Made by a program: the position numbers and the translations under genes. This document shows, one piece after another, positions 27,945 to 36,426 of a stretch of 64,000 nt of DNA (the first letter of the stretch is position 1; every line of letters begins with the position of its first letter). The stretch is taken from NCBI RefSeq assembly GCF_014656415.1, contig NZ_BNCJ01000001.1:1-64000 (forward strand), given 5' to 3'. The stretch is from Seohaeicola zhoushanensis (lineage in GTDB: Bacteria; Pseudomonadota; Alphaproteobacteria; Rhodobacterales; Rhodobacteraceae). Under the pieces are notes generated by a model. The model saw nothing but the letters and a program-made list of their open reading frames with translations. It was not told the origin of the DNA and searched no databases.

Positions 27945-27955
27945 GGCCTCACCGT

Positions 27956-28939
27956 CTATTCCGCGGCCATCTTGCGCGCGCGGCGCTTATCGGCATGGGC
28001 CAGCGCGGCCTCGCGCACCCAGGCGCCGTCGTCCCAGGCCTTCTTGCGCGCCTTGATCCGGTCGCGCGCCATGGGCCCATGACCCTTGACCACGCGCCAG
28101 AACTCGCTCCAGTCGATCGGGCCGTGATCGTAGCCGCCCTTCTCCTCGTTCCACTTCAGGTCCGGGTCGGGGATGGTCAGGCCCAGGAACTCGGCCTGCG
28201 GCACGGTGGCGTCGATGAACTTCTGGCGCAGCTCGTCATTGGTGAAGCGCTTGATCTTCCAGGCCATCGACTGGTCGGAATGCTGGCTGTCGGCGTCGTG
28301 GGGGCCGAACATCATGATCGAGGGCCACCACCAGCGGTTCAGCGAATCCTGCGCCATCGCCTTCTGTTCCGGCGTTCCGCGCGCCAGCGTCATGACGATC
28401 TCGTAGCCCTGGCGCTGGTGGAAGCTCTCTTCCTTGCAGACCCGGATCATCGCGCGGGCGTAGGGTCCGAAGGAGCAGCGGCAGAGCGGGATCTGGTTCA
28501 TGATCGCCGCGCCATCCACCAGCCAGCCGATGGTGCCGATATCGGCCCAGGACAGCGTCGGATAGTTGAAGATCGAGGAATACTTGGCCTTCCCGCTCAG
28601 CAGCTCCTCGGTCATCTCCTCGCGCGAAACGCCCAGCGTCTCGGCGGCGGCATAGAGGTAGAGGCCGTGGCCGCCCTCATCCTGCACCTTGGCCAGCAGC
28701 GTGGCCTTCCTGCGCAGCGAGGGCGCGCGGGTGATCCAGTTGCCCTCGGGCAGCATCCCCACGATCTCGGAATGCGCGTGCTGGCCGATCTGGCGCACCA
28801 GGGTGCGGCGATAGCCCTCGGGCATCTCGTCGTTCGGCTCGATCTTCTCTTCGGCATCGATGCGCGCCTGGAAGGCGGCCAGGAATTCCGGGCTTTCCTC
28901 GGTGCGCCCATCGGCGCCGATCAGACCTTGGCTGTACAT
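27956..28939 (-). CDS. paaA: PaaA, catalytic diiron subunit of the phenylacetyl-CoA epoxidase
   Basis: 327 residues. The ferritin-like diiron ligands are visible as two ExxH motifs, QDEGGHGLY and [10 protein letters not shown]. It catalyses ring 1,2-epoxidation of phenylacetyl-CoA, the first oxygenation step of aerobic phenylacetate degradation. ATG 28939 follows GGAGGAG; the open frame continues 317 codons upstream but there it is antisense to another gene. First gene of the paa operon, downstream of a long palindrome. Confidence 0.96.
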   Translation of the reverse strand: MYSQGLIGADGRTEESPEFLAAFQARIDAEEKIEPNDEMPEGYRRTLVRQIGQHAHSEIVGMLPEGNWITRAPSLRRKATLLAKVQDEGGHGLYLYAAAETLGVSREEMTEELLSGKAKYSSIFNYPTLSWADIGTIGWLVDGAAIMNQIPLCRCSFGPYARAMIRVCKEESFHQRQGYEIVMTLARGTPEQKAMAQDSLNRWWWPSIMMFGPHDADSQHSDQSMAWKIKRFTNDELRQKFIDATVPQAEFLGLTIPDPDLKWNEEKGGYDHGPIDWSEFWRVVKGHGPMARDRIKARKKAWDDGAWVREAALAHADKRRARKMAAE

Positions 28940-28976
28940 GGGCTGGGGCTCCTCCAAACCGGTGGGCCATTTATAT

Positions 28977-29011
28977 GTTACGAAAAATTGTAAATCAAGA
29001 TTTTTCGTAAC
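28977..29011. promoter_or_regulatory. Perfect 12-bp-arm palindrome, likely paa operator
   Basis: Arms GTTACGAAAAAT (28977-28988) and ATTTTTCGTAAC (29000-29011), separated by 11 bases, match 12 of 12. It sits 38 bp upstream of paaA and 36 bp upstream of the divergent epimerase gene, in a short AT-rich island. Placement and symmetry fit the operator of a dimeric repressor (PaaR/TetR type) controlling paa; no regulator gene lies next to it in this window. Confidence 0.65.
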
Positions 29012-29047
29012 GCTTGCATCGCGGCCCGGCTCTGCGAAAACAGGCGC

Positions 29048-29905
29048 ATGGACAAGATACTGTTTTCCTTCGGTCATGGCTATTCCTCGCAGGCGCTGGC
29101 GCGGCTGCTGATCCCGCAGGGCTGGACGATCTACGGCACCACCCGGCATCCCGAAAAGGCTCAGGCGATTCGCGCCACCGGCGTGATCCCGGTGCTCTTC
29201 CCCGGAGACGGCCCGCCAGAGGGCCTCGACCGCGCCACCCACCTGCTGACCTCCGCCGCCCCCTCCGAGGCCGGCGACCCGGTGCTGGCGGCACTCGGGC
29301 CCGAGATCGCCGCGCTGGCGCCAAGGCTCGCATGGGCCGGCTACCTCTCCACCACCGGGGTCTACGGCCACCACGGCGGCGACTGGGTCGACGAAAGCGC
29401 GCCGCTCGACCCGGCAACGCGGCGCGGCCAGCTCCGCGTCCTGGCCGAGGCCCAATGGCAGGCCATCCCCGGCCTGCCGCTGCACATCTTCCGCCTCGCC
29501 GGCATCTACGGCCCCGGCCGGGGCCCCTTCGCCAAGGTCAAGGCCGGCACCGCGCGCCGCATCGTCAAGCCGGGCCAGGTCTTCTCCCGCACCCATGTCG
29601 AGGACATCGCCCAGGTGCTCGCCGCCTCGATCGCGCGGCCCAATCCGGGCGCCGTCTACAACGTCTGCGACGACGATCCGGCGGCGCCGCAGGACGTCAT
29701 CGCCTATGCCGCCGAACTGCTGGGCCTGCCGCTGCCGCCCGAAGTGCCCTACGAGAGCGCCGAGATGACCCCGATGGCGCGCAGCTTCTACGCCGAGAGC
29801 AAGCGGGTGCGGAACACCCGCATCAAGGAGGAACTCGGGGTCAAACTGCTCTACCCCGACTATCGGACCGGCCTGCAGGCCCTGCTGCACGCCGAGGAAG
29901 ACTAA
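29048..29905 (+). CDS. NAD(P)-dependent epimerase/dehydratase-like (YeeZ type) protein
   Basis: 285 residues of the atypical extended SDR family. The glycine-rich nucleotide loop is degenerate ([14 protein letters not shown]), as in YeeZ-like proteins, and the active-site region has YLSTTGVYG and [11 protein letters not shown]. Substrate unknown. It is divergent from paaA across the palindromic operator, so it may be co-regulated with phenylacetate degradation. Confidence 0.82.
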   Translation: MDKILFSFGHGYSSQALARLLIPQGWTIYGTTRHPEKAQAIRATGVIPVLFPGDGPPEGLDRATHLLTSAAPSEAGDPVLAALGPEIAALAPRLAWAGYLSTTGVYGHHGGDWVDESAPLDPATRRGQLRVLAEAQWQAIPGLPLHIFRLAGIYGPGRGPFAKVKAGTARRIVKPGQVFSRTHVEDIAQVLAASIARPNPGAVYNVCDDDPAAPQDVIAYAAELLGLPLPPEVPYESAEMTPMARSFYAESKRVRNTRIKEELGVKLLYPDYRTGLQALLHAEED

Positions 29906-29913
29906 CCCCCCTG

Positions 29914-29977
29914 CTTCTCTTCTTCAAAAATATCTCCAGGGGAGTCGCGCGGAACGCGCGGCGGGGGCAGCGCCCCC
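29914..29977 (+). repeat. Intergenic repeat family A, copy 4
   Basis: Diverged module at 29914-29937 (CTTCTCTTCTTC, then AAAAATATCTCC) followed, after a CGCGCG-rich stretch, by the GC hairpin GGGGGCAGCGCCCCC (29963-29977). It lies just after the epimerase stop. Confidence 0.6.
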
Positions 29978-30017
29978 AGGCGACGGCGGCCATCGGGCGT
30001 GGACCTGCGGCAAGCGC

Positions 30018-30039
30018 GTAGGGCGGGGTTCACCCCGCC
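30018..30039 (+). repeat. Intergenic repeat family B, copy 1
   Basis: Hairpin-forming GTAGGGCGGGGTTC then ACCCCGCC. The same element with one mismatch (inverted) lies at 36350-36371 and a third copy with one extra base at 36381-36403. It sits 7 bp from the dxs stop. Confidence 0.7.
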
Positions 30040-30045
30040 GCCCGC

Positions 30046-31974
30046 TCAGGCGCGTTTCTCGCCGATCCGGGTCACGCCCAGCACGTCGAGCACCTTTGCC
30101 TCGATCTGCTCGGCATTCATCCCCGCGACGGCATACATGTCCTCGGGGCTGGCCTGGTCGATGAAGATATCGGGCAGCACCATCGAGCGGAACTTCAGCC
30201 CGTTGTCGAAGACCCCACGCTCGGCCAGCAGCTGCGCGACCTGGCTGCCGAAACCGCCCACCGCGCCTTCCTCGATGGTCAGCAGCGCCTCGTGCTCGCG
30301 CGCCAGGCGCAGGATCAGCTCCTCGTCCAGCGGCTTGGCAAAGCGGGCGTCGGCCACGGTCGGGCTGACGCCCCGCGCGGCCAGGGCCTCGGCGGCCTTC
30401 TCGACCTCGGCGAGCCGCGTGCCGAAGGACAGGATCGCCACCCGGCCGCCTTCGCGGATGATCCGGCCCTTGCCGATCTCCAGCACCCGGCCGGTCTCGG
30501 GCAGGTCCACCCCGGTGCCGTCGCCGCGCGGATAGCGGAAGGCTATCGGGCCTTCGTCATGCGCCGCGGCCGTGGCCACCATATGCACCAGTTCCGCCTC
30601 GTCCGCCGCCGCCATCACCACGAACCCCGGCAGGTTGGCCAGGAAGGCAATGTCGAAGGCGCCGGCATGGGTCGCGCCGTCGGCTCCGACCAGCCCGGCG
30701 CGGTCGATGGCGAAGCGCACGGGCAGGCGCTGGATCGCCACGTCATGCACCACCTGGTCATAGCCGCGTTGCAGGAAGGTCGAATACATCGCGCAGAACG
30801 GCCGCATCCCGCCCGCCGCCAGCCCGGCGGCAAAGGTCACGCCATGCTGTTCGGCGATGCCGACATCGAAGCAGCGGCTGGGATAGCGTTCGGCAAAGAG
30901 GTTCAGCCCGGTGCCATCCGGCATCGCCGCCGTCACCGCGCAGATCCGGCTGTCATCGGCGGCCAGCCGGGTCAGGGTTTCCCCGAAGACCTTGGTATAG
31001 GAGGGCGCGTTCGACTTGGCCTTGGCCTGCACCCCGGTCACCACGTCGAACTTGGCGGTGGCGTGGCCCTTGTCGCGCGCCTTCTCGGCCGGGGCGTAGC
31101 CCTTGCCCTTCTGGGTCAGCACGTGGATCAGGATCGGCCCGGTCGCCCGGTCGCGCACCGTGCGCAGCACCGGCAGCAGCTGGTTCATGTCATGGCCATC
31201 GATCGGCCCGACATAGGAGAAGCCCAGAGATTCGAAGAGCGTGCCGCCCACCGCCAGCCCCTTGAGCATGTCCTTGGCGCGCTTGGCGCCCTCGCGGAAC
31301 GGCTCGGGCAGCAGCGAGACGGCGCCCTTGGCCGCCGCCTTCAGCTCCTGGAACGGCGCCTCGGCATAAAGTCGCGAGAGATAGGAGGACAGCGCGCCGA
31401 CCGGGGGCGCGATGCTCATCTCGTTGTCGTTCAGGATGACGATCATCCGCTTCTTCAGGTGGCCGGCGTTGTTCATCGCCTCGAAGGCCATGCCCGCGCT
31501 CATCGCGCCATCGCCGATCACCGCGATGGTGTCGCCGATGCCTTCGGGGGTGACGCCGCCCAGGTCGCGCGCCACCGCCAGGCCCAGCGCCGCGCTGATC
31601 GAGGTCGAGCTATGCGCCGCGCCGAAGGGGTCATAGGGGCTTTCGCTGCGCTTGGTGAAGCCCGAGAGGCCGCCCTTCATGCGCAGGGTGCGGATGCGGT
31701 CGCGCCGTTCGGTCAGGATCTTGTGCGGATAGCACTGGTGGCCGACGTCCCAGATGATCTTGTCGCGCGGGGTGTCGAAGACCGCGTGCAGCGCCACCGT
31801 CAGCTCGACCACGCCCAGGCCCGCGCCCAGGTGGCCGCCGGTGACCGAAACCGCCGAGATCGTCTCGGCACGCAGCTCGCCCGCCAGCTGGACCAGCTCG
31901 CGATCGCTGAGCCGCTTCATGTCGGCGGGCCGCTGGATCCGGTCCAGCAGCGGAGTGGCGGGGCGGTCGGTCAA
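30046..31974 (-). CDS. dxs: 1-deoxy-D-xylulose-5-phosphate synthase
   Basis: 642 residues. It condenses pyruvate and glyceraldehyde 3-phosphate using thiamine diphosphate, the entry step of the MEP isoprenoid pathway. The ThDP motif [16 protein letters not shown] and the N-terminal [16 protein letters not shown] are intact. TTG at 31974 was chosen: it gives the family N-terminus ([12 protein letters not shown]) and has GAGGAC upstream. It follows ispA by 16 bases, so the last two genes make consecutive isoprenoid steps. Confidence 0.95.
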   Translation of the reverse strand: MTDRPATPLLDRIQRPADMKRLSDRELVQLAGELRAETISAVSVTGGHLGAGLGVVELTVALHAVFDTPRDKIIWDVGHQCYPHKILTERRDRIRTLRMKGGLSGFTKRSESPYDPFGAAHSSTSISAALGLAVARDLGGVTPEGIGDTIAVIGDGAMSAGMAFEAMNNAGHLKKRMIVILNDNEMSIAPPVGALSSYLSRLYAEAPFQELKAAAKGAVSLLPEPFREGAKRAKDMLKGLAVGGTLFESLGFSYVGPIDGHDMNQLLPVLRTVRDRATGPILIHVLTQKGKGYAPAEKARDKGHATAKFDVVTGVQAKAKSNAPSYTKVFGETLTRLAADDSRICAVTAAMPDGTGLNLFAERYPSRCFDVGIAEQHGVTFAAGLAAGGMRPFCAMYSTFLQRGYDQVVHDVAIQRLPVRFAIDRAGLVGADGATHAGAFDIAFLANLPGFVVMAAADEAELVHMVATAAAHDEGPIAFRYPRGDGTGVDLPETGRVLEIGKGRIIREGGRVAILSFGTRLAEVEKAAEALAARGVSPTVADARFAKPLDEELILRLAREHEALLTIEEGAVGGFGSQVAQLLAERGVFDNGLKFRSMVLPDIFIDQASPEDMYAVAGMNAEQIEAKVLDVLGVTRIGEKRA

Positions 31975-31990
31975 GCGCGCGTGTCCTCGT

Positions 31991-32857
31991 TCAATGCTCG
32001 CGGGCAATAACGAAACGGGCAGCTTCCCGCAAGCTTTCGGCCCGCTTGCCATAGGGATCTAGCGCGGCGCAGGCGGATTCCACCAGGTCGCGGGCGCGTC
32101 GCCTTGCCGCGTCCAGCCCCAGCAGCGAGACGAAGGTGGCCTTGCCCGCCGCCGCATCCTTGCCGACGGCCTTGCCGGTCTTGGCCGCATCGCCCTCGAC
32201 GTCGAGGATGTCGTCGGCGATCTGGAAGGCCAGGCCCAGCCCCTGCGCATAGGCCGAAAGCGGCGCGATATCGGCACCGGCCAGGCGCGCGCCGGCGCAG
32301 GCCGACCATTCGAAGAGCGCGCCGGTCTTGCCCGCCTGCAACTCGGTAATGCCCGCCAGGGTCAGCGGTTCGACTGCCGTCTCGGCCGCCATGTCGAGCG
32401 CCTGGCCGCGCACCATGCCACCGGCCCCGGCCGCGCGGGCCAGGCTCAGCGCCAGTTCGGCGCGCACCTCGGGCGGGCCGCAGCCGGGATGGGCGGCCAA
32501 CTCGAAGGCCAGCGCCTGAAGGGCGTCGCCCGCCAGCACGGCGGTTGCCTCGTCCCAGGCGATGTGCACGGTCGGCAGCCCGCGCCGCAGGTCGTCGTCA
32601 TCCATGCAGGGCAGGTCGTCATGGACCAGGCTGTAGGCATGCATCGCCTCGATCGCCGCCGCCGGCCAGATCGCCCGCGCCGCCTCGACACTGTGCAGCC
32701 GCGCGCTCTCCAGCACCAGGAAGGCCCGCAGCCGCTTGCCGCCGCGCGCGCCATAGCGCATCGCCTCGACCACCGGCAGCGTGCCATAGCCTTCCATCAC
32801 GAGGGCCAGATGCGCTTCGACCGCCGCCGCCGCCTCGCTCAGGCGCTGGGAAAACAT
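31991..32857 (-). CDS. ispA: Polyprenyl (farnesyl) diphosphate synthase
   Basis: 288 residues. The first aspartate-rich motif is in [16 protein letters not shown] and the second is DDILDVEGD, both typical of IspA. It makes farnesyl diphosphate (or geranylgeranyl diphosphate) for quinones, undecaprenyl carrier and carotenoids. It starts one base after the xseB stop, within the hdac-xseB-ispA-dxs transcript. Confidence 0.94.
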   Translation of the reverse strand: MFSQRLSEAAAAVEAHLALVMEGYGTLPVVEAMRYGARGGKRLRAFLVLESARLHSVEAARAIWPAAAIEAMHAYSLVHDDLPCMDDDDLRRGLPTVHIAWDEATAVLAGDALQALAFELAAHPGCGPPEVRAELALSLARAAGAGGMVRGQALDMAAETAVEPLTLAGITELQAGKTGALFEWSACAGARLAGADIAPLSAYAQGLGLAFQIADDILDVEGDAAKTGKAVGKDAAAGKATFVSLLGLDAARRRARDLVESACAALDPYGKRAESLREAARFVIAREH

Positions 32858-33100
32858 TCAGAGGCCTTCGACGGGCTTCAATCCGGTGGGCGCGCCATCG
32901 GCGCCAAGCGTGATCGCCGCCACCTTCTCCTCGGCGCGCTTCAGCTCGTCCTCGCAACGCTTCTTCAGCAGCGCGCCGCGTTCATAAAGCGCGATCGAGG
33001 CATCCAGCGCCACGTCGCCGCGCTCCAGCGCGTCGACCACCGACTCCAGTTCCTTCATCGCCTCCTCGAAGGACATCTCGTTGACGGGTCTTTCGCTCAT
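32858..33100 (-). CDS. xseB: Exodeoxyribonuclease VII small subunit
   Basis: 80 residues with the XseB signature MSFEEAMKELESVVDALERG. It binds XseA to form exonuclease VII, which degrades single-stranded DNA. The ATG overlaps the stop of the deacetylase-like gene by 4 bases. The xseB-ispA-dxs order is widely conserved in proteobacteria. Confidence 0.95.
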   Translation of the reverse strand: MSERPVNEMSFEEAMKELESVVDALERGDVALDASIALYERGALLKKRCEDELKRAEEKVAAITLGADGAPTGLKPVEGL

Positions 33101-34023
33101 TGTCCGGCCTTCATCAGTTCTTCCACATGCGCTTTCGCCGAAACGGCGAGCGCCCTCAGATCATAGCCGCCTTCGAGTGTCGAGACCACGCGGCCGCCGC
33201 AGACCTCCTCGGCGATGGCGCAAAGCCGCTCGGTCAGCCAGGCGAAATCCTGCGTCTCCCACATCAGCTCGGCCAGCGGATCGTCGGCATGGGCGTCGAA
33301 CCCGGCCGAGATGATGATGAGCTCCGGCGCGAAGGCGCGCAGGCGCGGGAAGACGAGGCGCTCGTATTCCGCCCGCATCGCCGCGCCATCGCTGCCCGGC
33401 GGCAGCGGGATGTTCAGGATGGTGTCATGCGCCCCGGTCTCGCTCGGCTTGCCGGTACCCGGCCAGAGCGGCATCTGCTGGCTGGTCACCACCAGCGCGC
33501 GCGGCTCGTCCCAGAGCAGCTCCTGCGTGCCATTGCCGTGGTGCACGTCGAAATCGACCACCGCCACCCGCTTGAGCCCGTGAAAATCCAGCGCGTGTTT
33601 CGCCGCCAGCGCGGCATTGCCGAAGATGCAGAAACCCATCGGCGTCGCGGTCTCGGCATGGTGCCCCGGCGGGCGGATCGCGGCAAAGGCGTTCTTCACC
33701 TCGCCGCCCAGCACCATGTCCACCGCCCGCAGCGCCGCCCCCGCCGCCCGGAAGGCCGCGGTCATCGAGCCCGGCGACAGGAAGGTGTCATCGTCGAGCT
33801 GCGCCCAGCCCTCGGCCGGGCTCTGCCGCTTGAGGTCGGCGAGATAGGCCGCCGGGTGCAGGCGCAGGATGTCGTCCTCGGCGGCCAGCGGCGCGGTCAC
33901 CCGCTGCAGGTCGAGCGGTTCGAGCGCGTGCAGCACATGCTCCAGCCGCGCCACCCGCTCGGGGTGCCCCTCGGGCGTGACATGCGCGAGGCAATCGGCA
34001 TGGGTGATCAGGGCTGTCGTCAT
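33097..34023 (-). CDS. Histone deacetylase-family hydrolase
   Basis: 308 residues of the arginase/deacetylase fold. Catalytic elements are seen in IRPPGHHAE, DFDVHHGNGTQ and ISAGFDAHADDP, including the zinc-binding Asp-His-Asp set. Bacterial members hydrolyse acetylpolyamines or other acetylated amines; the substrate here is unknown. ATG 34023 follows GAGGGGGAG. First gene of the hdac-xseB-ispA-dxs cluster. Confidence 0.93.
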   Translation of the reverse strand: MTTALITHADCLAHVTPEGHPERVARLEHVLHALEPLDLQRVTAPLAAEDDILRLHPAAYLADLKRQSPAEGWAQLDDDTFLSPGSMTAAFRAAGAALRAVDMVLGGEVKNAFAAIRPPGHHAETATPMGFCIFGNAALAAKHALDFHGLKRVAVVDFDVHHGNGTQELLWDEPRALVVTSQQMPLWPGTGKPSETGAHDTILNIPLPPGSDGAAMRAEYERLVFPRLRAFAPELIIISAGFDAHADDPLAELMWETQDFAWLTERLCAIAEEVCGGRVVSTLEGGYDLRALAVSAKAHVEELMKAGQ

Positions 34024-34039
34024 GAAGCTCCCCCTCGTG

Positions 34040-34062
34040 CTTCTTCTCTTTCCAAATACTCC
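34040..34062 (+). repeat. Intergenic repeat family A, copy 5
   Basis: CTTCTTCTCTTTCC then AAATACTCC (34040-34062), differing from copies 1 and 3 only in the 2-3 bases at the centre. It lies in the 67-bp gap between the petR-like gene and the deacetylase gene; no GC hairpin of the GGGGGCAGCGCCCCC type follows it. Confidence 0.7.
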
Positions 34063-34090
34063 AGACCGAGCCCGCCGCCGGCGCAACGGA

Positions 34091-34792
34091 TCAGTCGGGC
34101 GCCAGCATGTAGCCCGCTCCGCGCACCGTCTGCAGGTAGCGCGGCTGGCGCGGGTTGCTTTCGATCTTGCGCCGCAGCCGGGTGATCTGCACGTCGACCG
34201 CCCGCTCCTGCGCCTGTCCGCGGTCGCGACCCAGGTCCTCGACCAGCTTGGTCCGGCTCACCGCCTCGCCCGGGCGCACCGAGAAGATCTTCATCAGCTG
34301 GCTCTCGGTGGCGGTCAGGCGCACCAGCTGGTCGCCCTGCCACATCTCGCCGCGCTCGATGTCATAGCGCACCGGGCCGAGGTGCAGGATCTTCGGCGTG
34401 GTCGCCTCGGCGGGCGTGTCGGGCATCCGCCGCAGGATCGCGTTGATCCGCAGCAGCAGTTCCTTCGGCTCGAAGGGCTTGGCGAGGTAGTCGTCCGCGC
34501 CGGCCTCGAGCCCGGCGATGCGGTTCTCGGTCTCGCCGCGCGCGGTCAGCAGCAGGATCGGCGTGTTCTTGGTGGCCCGCAGCGCCCGCGTCAGGCTGAT
34601 CCCGTCCTCGCCCGGCATCATCACGTCAAGCACGATCAGGTCGAAGTCCAGCCCCGAGAGCACCCGCCGCGCATGGGCGGCATCGCGCGCGGCGGTGACG
34701 AGGAATCCGTGACGGATCAGGAACTTCTTCAGAAGTTCCCGGATCCGTTCGTCGTCATCGACGATCAGCAGATGCGCGTCGAGGTCGCTCAT
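34091..34792 (-). CDS. petR: PetR-like OmpR-family response regulator
   Basis: 233 residues: receiver domain with phospho-acceptor Asp in LIVLDVMMPGEDG, and a C-terminal winged-helix DNA-binding domain (RAVDVQITRLRRKIE). Gene pair petP-petR was described in Rhodobacter capsulatus next to petABC; the partner MarR gene here lies 13 bp upstream, which supports the name. No histidine kinase gene is adjacent. The pair is about 12 kb from petABC in this genome. Confidence 0.82.
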   Translation of the reverse strand: MSDLDAHLLIVDDDERIRELLKKFLIRHGFLVTAARDAAHARRVLSGLDFDLIVLDVMMPGEDGISLTRALRATKNTPILLLTARGETENRIAGLEAGADDYLAKPFEPKELLLRINAILRRMPDTPAEATTPKILHLGPVRYDIERGEMWQGDQLVRLTATESQLMKIFSVRPGEAVSRTKLVEDLGRDRGQAQERAVDVQITRLRRKIESNPRQPRYLQTVRGAGYMLAPD

Positions 34793-34805
34793 GTGGCCCC
34801 GCAGG

Positions 34806-35312
34806 TCAACCGTTGTCTCGAAGCCTTGTATAGGCGCGGCGCATGTCCGGGTCCATCATCGCCTCGAGAACCTGACGGAAACCGGAGACCGCCTCGGGCC
34901 CCGCCTCGCGGAAGGCCGCGCGCATCCGGGCCCGCTGGGCGTCCGACAAACGGGTCTCCAGCGCCTTGCCCCGCTCGGTCAGGTAGAGGTGGCGTTCGCG
35001 CTTGTCGGCGGTGCCGACGCGGCTTTCGACCAGCCCGTCCTCGATCAACGAGCGCAGCACCCGGTTCAGGCTCTGCTTGGTCACTCCGAGGATCGCCAGC
35101 AGGTTGTTCACCGTGGTGCCCGGCGCGCGGTTAATGAAATGGACCGCCCGGTGATGGGCGCGGCCATAGGCGAGATCGTCGAGAATGCGGTCTGGATCGG
35201 CGGTGAAGCCGCGATAGGCGAAGAACATCGCCTCGATCCCCTGACGCAGCTGCTCGTCGGTCAGGTAGAGGAGGCTCTCGCCGAAGCCCTGCGGGGCGCG
35301 CGTTTCGGACAT
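34806..35312 (-). CDS. petP: PetP-like MarR-family regulator
   Basis: 168 residues with a MarR winged helix (GVTKQSLNRVLRSLIEDGLV) and dimerisation helices at both ends. It resembles Rhodobacter PetP, which is needed together with PetR for growth and cytochrome bc1 function. ATG 35312 follows GGGAG. It precedes petR by 13 bp in one transcript. A small inverted repeat lies upstream and could be its own operator. Confidence 0.8.
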   Translation of the reverse strand: MSETRAPQGFGESLLYLTDEQLRQGIEAMFFAYRGFTADPDRILDDLAYGRAHHRAVHFINRAPGTTVNNLLAILGVTKQSLNRVLRSLIEDGLVESRVGTADKRERHLYLTERGKALETRLSDAQRARMRAAFREAGPEAVSGFRQVLEAMMDPDMRRAYTRLRDNG

Positions 35313-35342
35313 GGGATCTCCCGGGCCAATTTGCCCGAGCAT

Positions 35343-35361
35343 ATGTCAGCCTTGTTGACAT
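35343..35361. promoter_or_regulatory. Inverted repeat ATGTCA-N7-TGACAT upstream of petP
   Basis: Arms 35343-35348 and 35356-35361 match perfectly. It sits 30 bp upstream of petP and overlaps a TTGACA (35355-35360) facing ilvE. The size and position suit a MarR-type dimer site, but this is inferred from symmetry alone. Confidence 0.4.
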
Positions 35362-35469
35362 TCCAAGGGTCAAGCGTTACGCAGCCACAGATTTGGGCGC
35401 AATATTATGTCCAGCCCGGATATATCCGCGCAACAAATGCAAAACGATGCGCATGTTTGGAGAGCTGCA

Positions 35470-36336
35470 ATGACGACCTACGACGACCGCGACGGCAAGA
35501 TCTGGATGGATGGCAAGCTGATCGACTGGCGCGACGCGAATGTGCACATCCTGACCCATGCGCTGCATTACGCGAGCTCGGTCTTCGAGGGCGAACGCTG
35601 CTACAACGGCAAGATCTTCAAGGGCGTGGAGCACTCCAAGCGCCTGAAGGCCTCGGCCCAGATGCTTGACTTCGAGATCCCCTATACGGTCGAAGAGATC
35701 GAGAAGGCGAAATACGACATGCTCGCCGCCAACGGCTGGACCGACGCCTATGTGCGCGCGGTTGCCTGGCGCGGCGCCGGCGAGGACATGGGCGTCTCGG
35801 CCCGCCGCAACCCGGTGCGGCTGGCGATCACCGGCTGGGAATGGGGCAACTACTATGGCGACGCCAAGTTCAAGGGCGCCAAGCTCGACATCTCCAAGTG
35901 GAAGCGCCCCTCGCCCGAGACGATCCCGGTGCACGCCAAGGCGGCGGGTCTCTACATGATCTGCACCATGTCCAAGCACGCCGCCGAGGCCAAGGGCTGC
36001 TCGGACGCGCTGTTCATGGATTACCGCGGCTATGTCGCCGAGGCGACCGGCGCGAACATCTTCTTCGTCAAGGATGGCGAAGTGCATACGCCCAAGGCCG
36101 ACTGCTTCCTGAACGGCCTGACCCGGCAGACGGTGATCGGGATGCTGCAGGACAAGCAGATCAAGGTGCATGAGCGCCATATCATGCCCGAAGAGCTGGA
36201 AGGCTTCGAGCAGTGCTGGCTGACCGGCACCGCCGCCGAGGTGACTCCGGTCGGGCAGATCGGCGACTACAACTTCGAGGTCGGCGCGCTGACGCGGGAT
36301 ATCGCGGAAAGCTACGAGAAGCTGGTGCGCGCCTAG
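35470..36336 (+). CDS. ilvE: Branched-chain amino acid aminotransferase
   Basis: 288 residues of the class IV PLP aminotransferases. The PLP lysine is in PVHAKAAGLY, and TGTAAEVTPV is the conserved C-terminal cofactor loop. It transfers amino groups between glutamate and branched-chain 2-oxo acids. ATG 35470 follows GGAGAG; upstream in-frame ATGs lie in the divergent promoter region. Followed by a pair of family B hairpins. Confidence 0.94.
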   Translation: MTTYDDRDGKIWMDGKLIDWRDANVHILTHALHYASSVFEGERCYNGKIFKGVEHSKRLKASAQMLDFEIPYTVEEIEKAKYDMLAANGWTDAYVRAVAWRGAGEDMGVSARRNPVRLAITGWEWGNYYGDAKFKGAKLDISKWKRPSPETIPVHAKAAGLYMICTMSKHAAEAKGCSDALFMDYRGYVAEATGANIFFVKDGEVHTPKADCFLNGLTRQTVIGMLQDKQIKVHERHIMPEELEGFEQCWLTGTAAEVTPVGQIGDYNFEVGALTRDIAESYEKLVRA

Positions 36337-36349
36337 ACCGGGGCGGCGC

Positions 36350-36403
36350 GGCGGGGTAAACCCCGCCCTACATCAATTGCGTAGGGCGGGGTTCTACCCC
36401 GCC
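36350..36403 (+). repeat. Intergenic repeat family B, inverted pair
   Basis: Two copies in opposite orientation: GGCGGGGTAAACCCCGCC plus CTAC (36350-36371) and GTAGGGCGGGGTTCTACCCC plus GCC (36381-36403), separated by 9 bases. Each can fold alone and the two can pair with each other over more than 20 bp. They lie between ilvE and rlmJ and may act as a terminator. Confidence 0.75.
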
Positions 36404-36426
36404 TTCCGCCTTTCGGACCGTCGCCC

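Noticed and set aside
29012-29890. N-terminal extension of paaA by over 300 codons
   Set aside because: The upstream part is antisense to the epimerase-like gene; PaaA has its normal length from ATG 28939 with a strong ribosome binding site.
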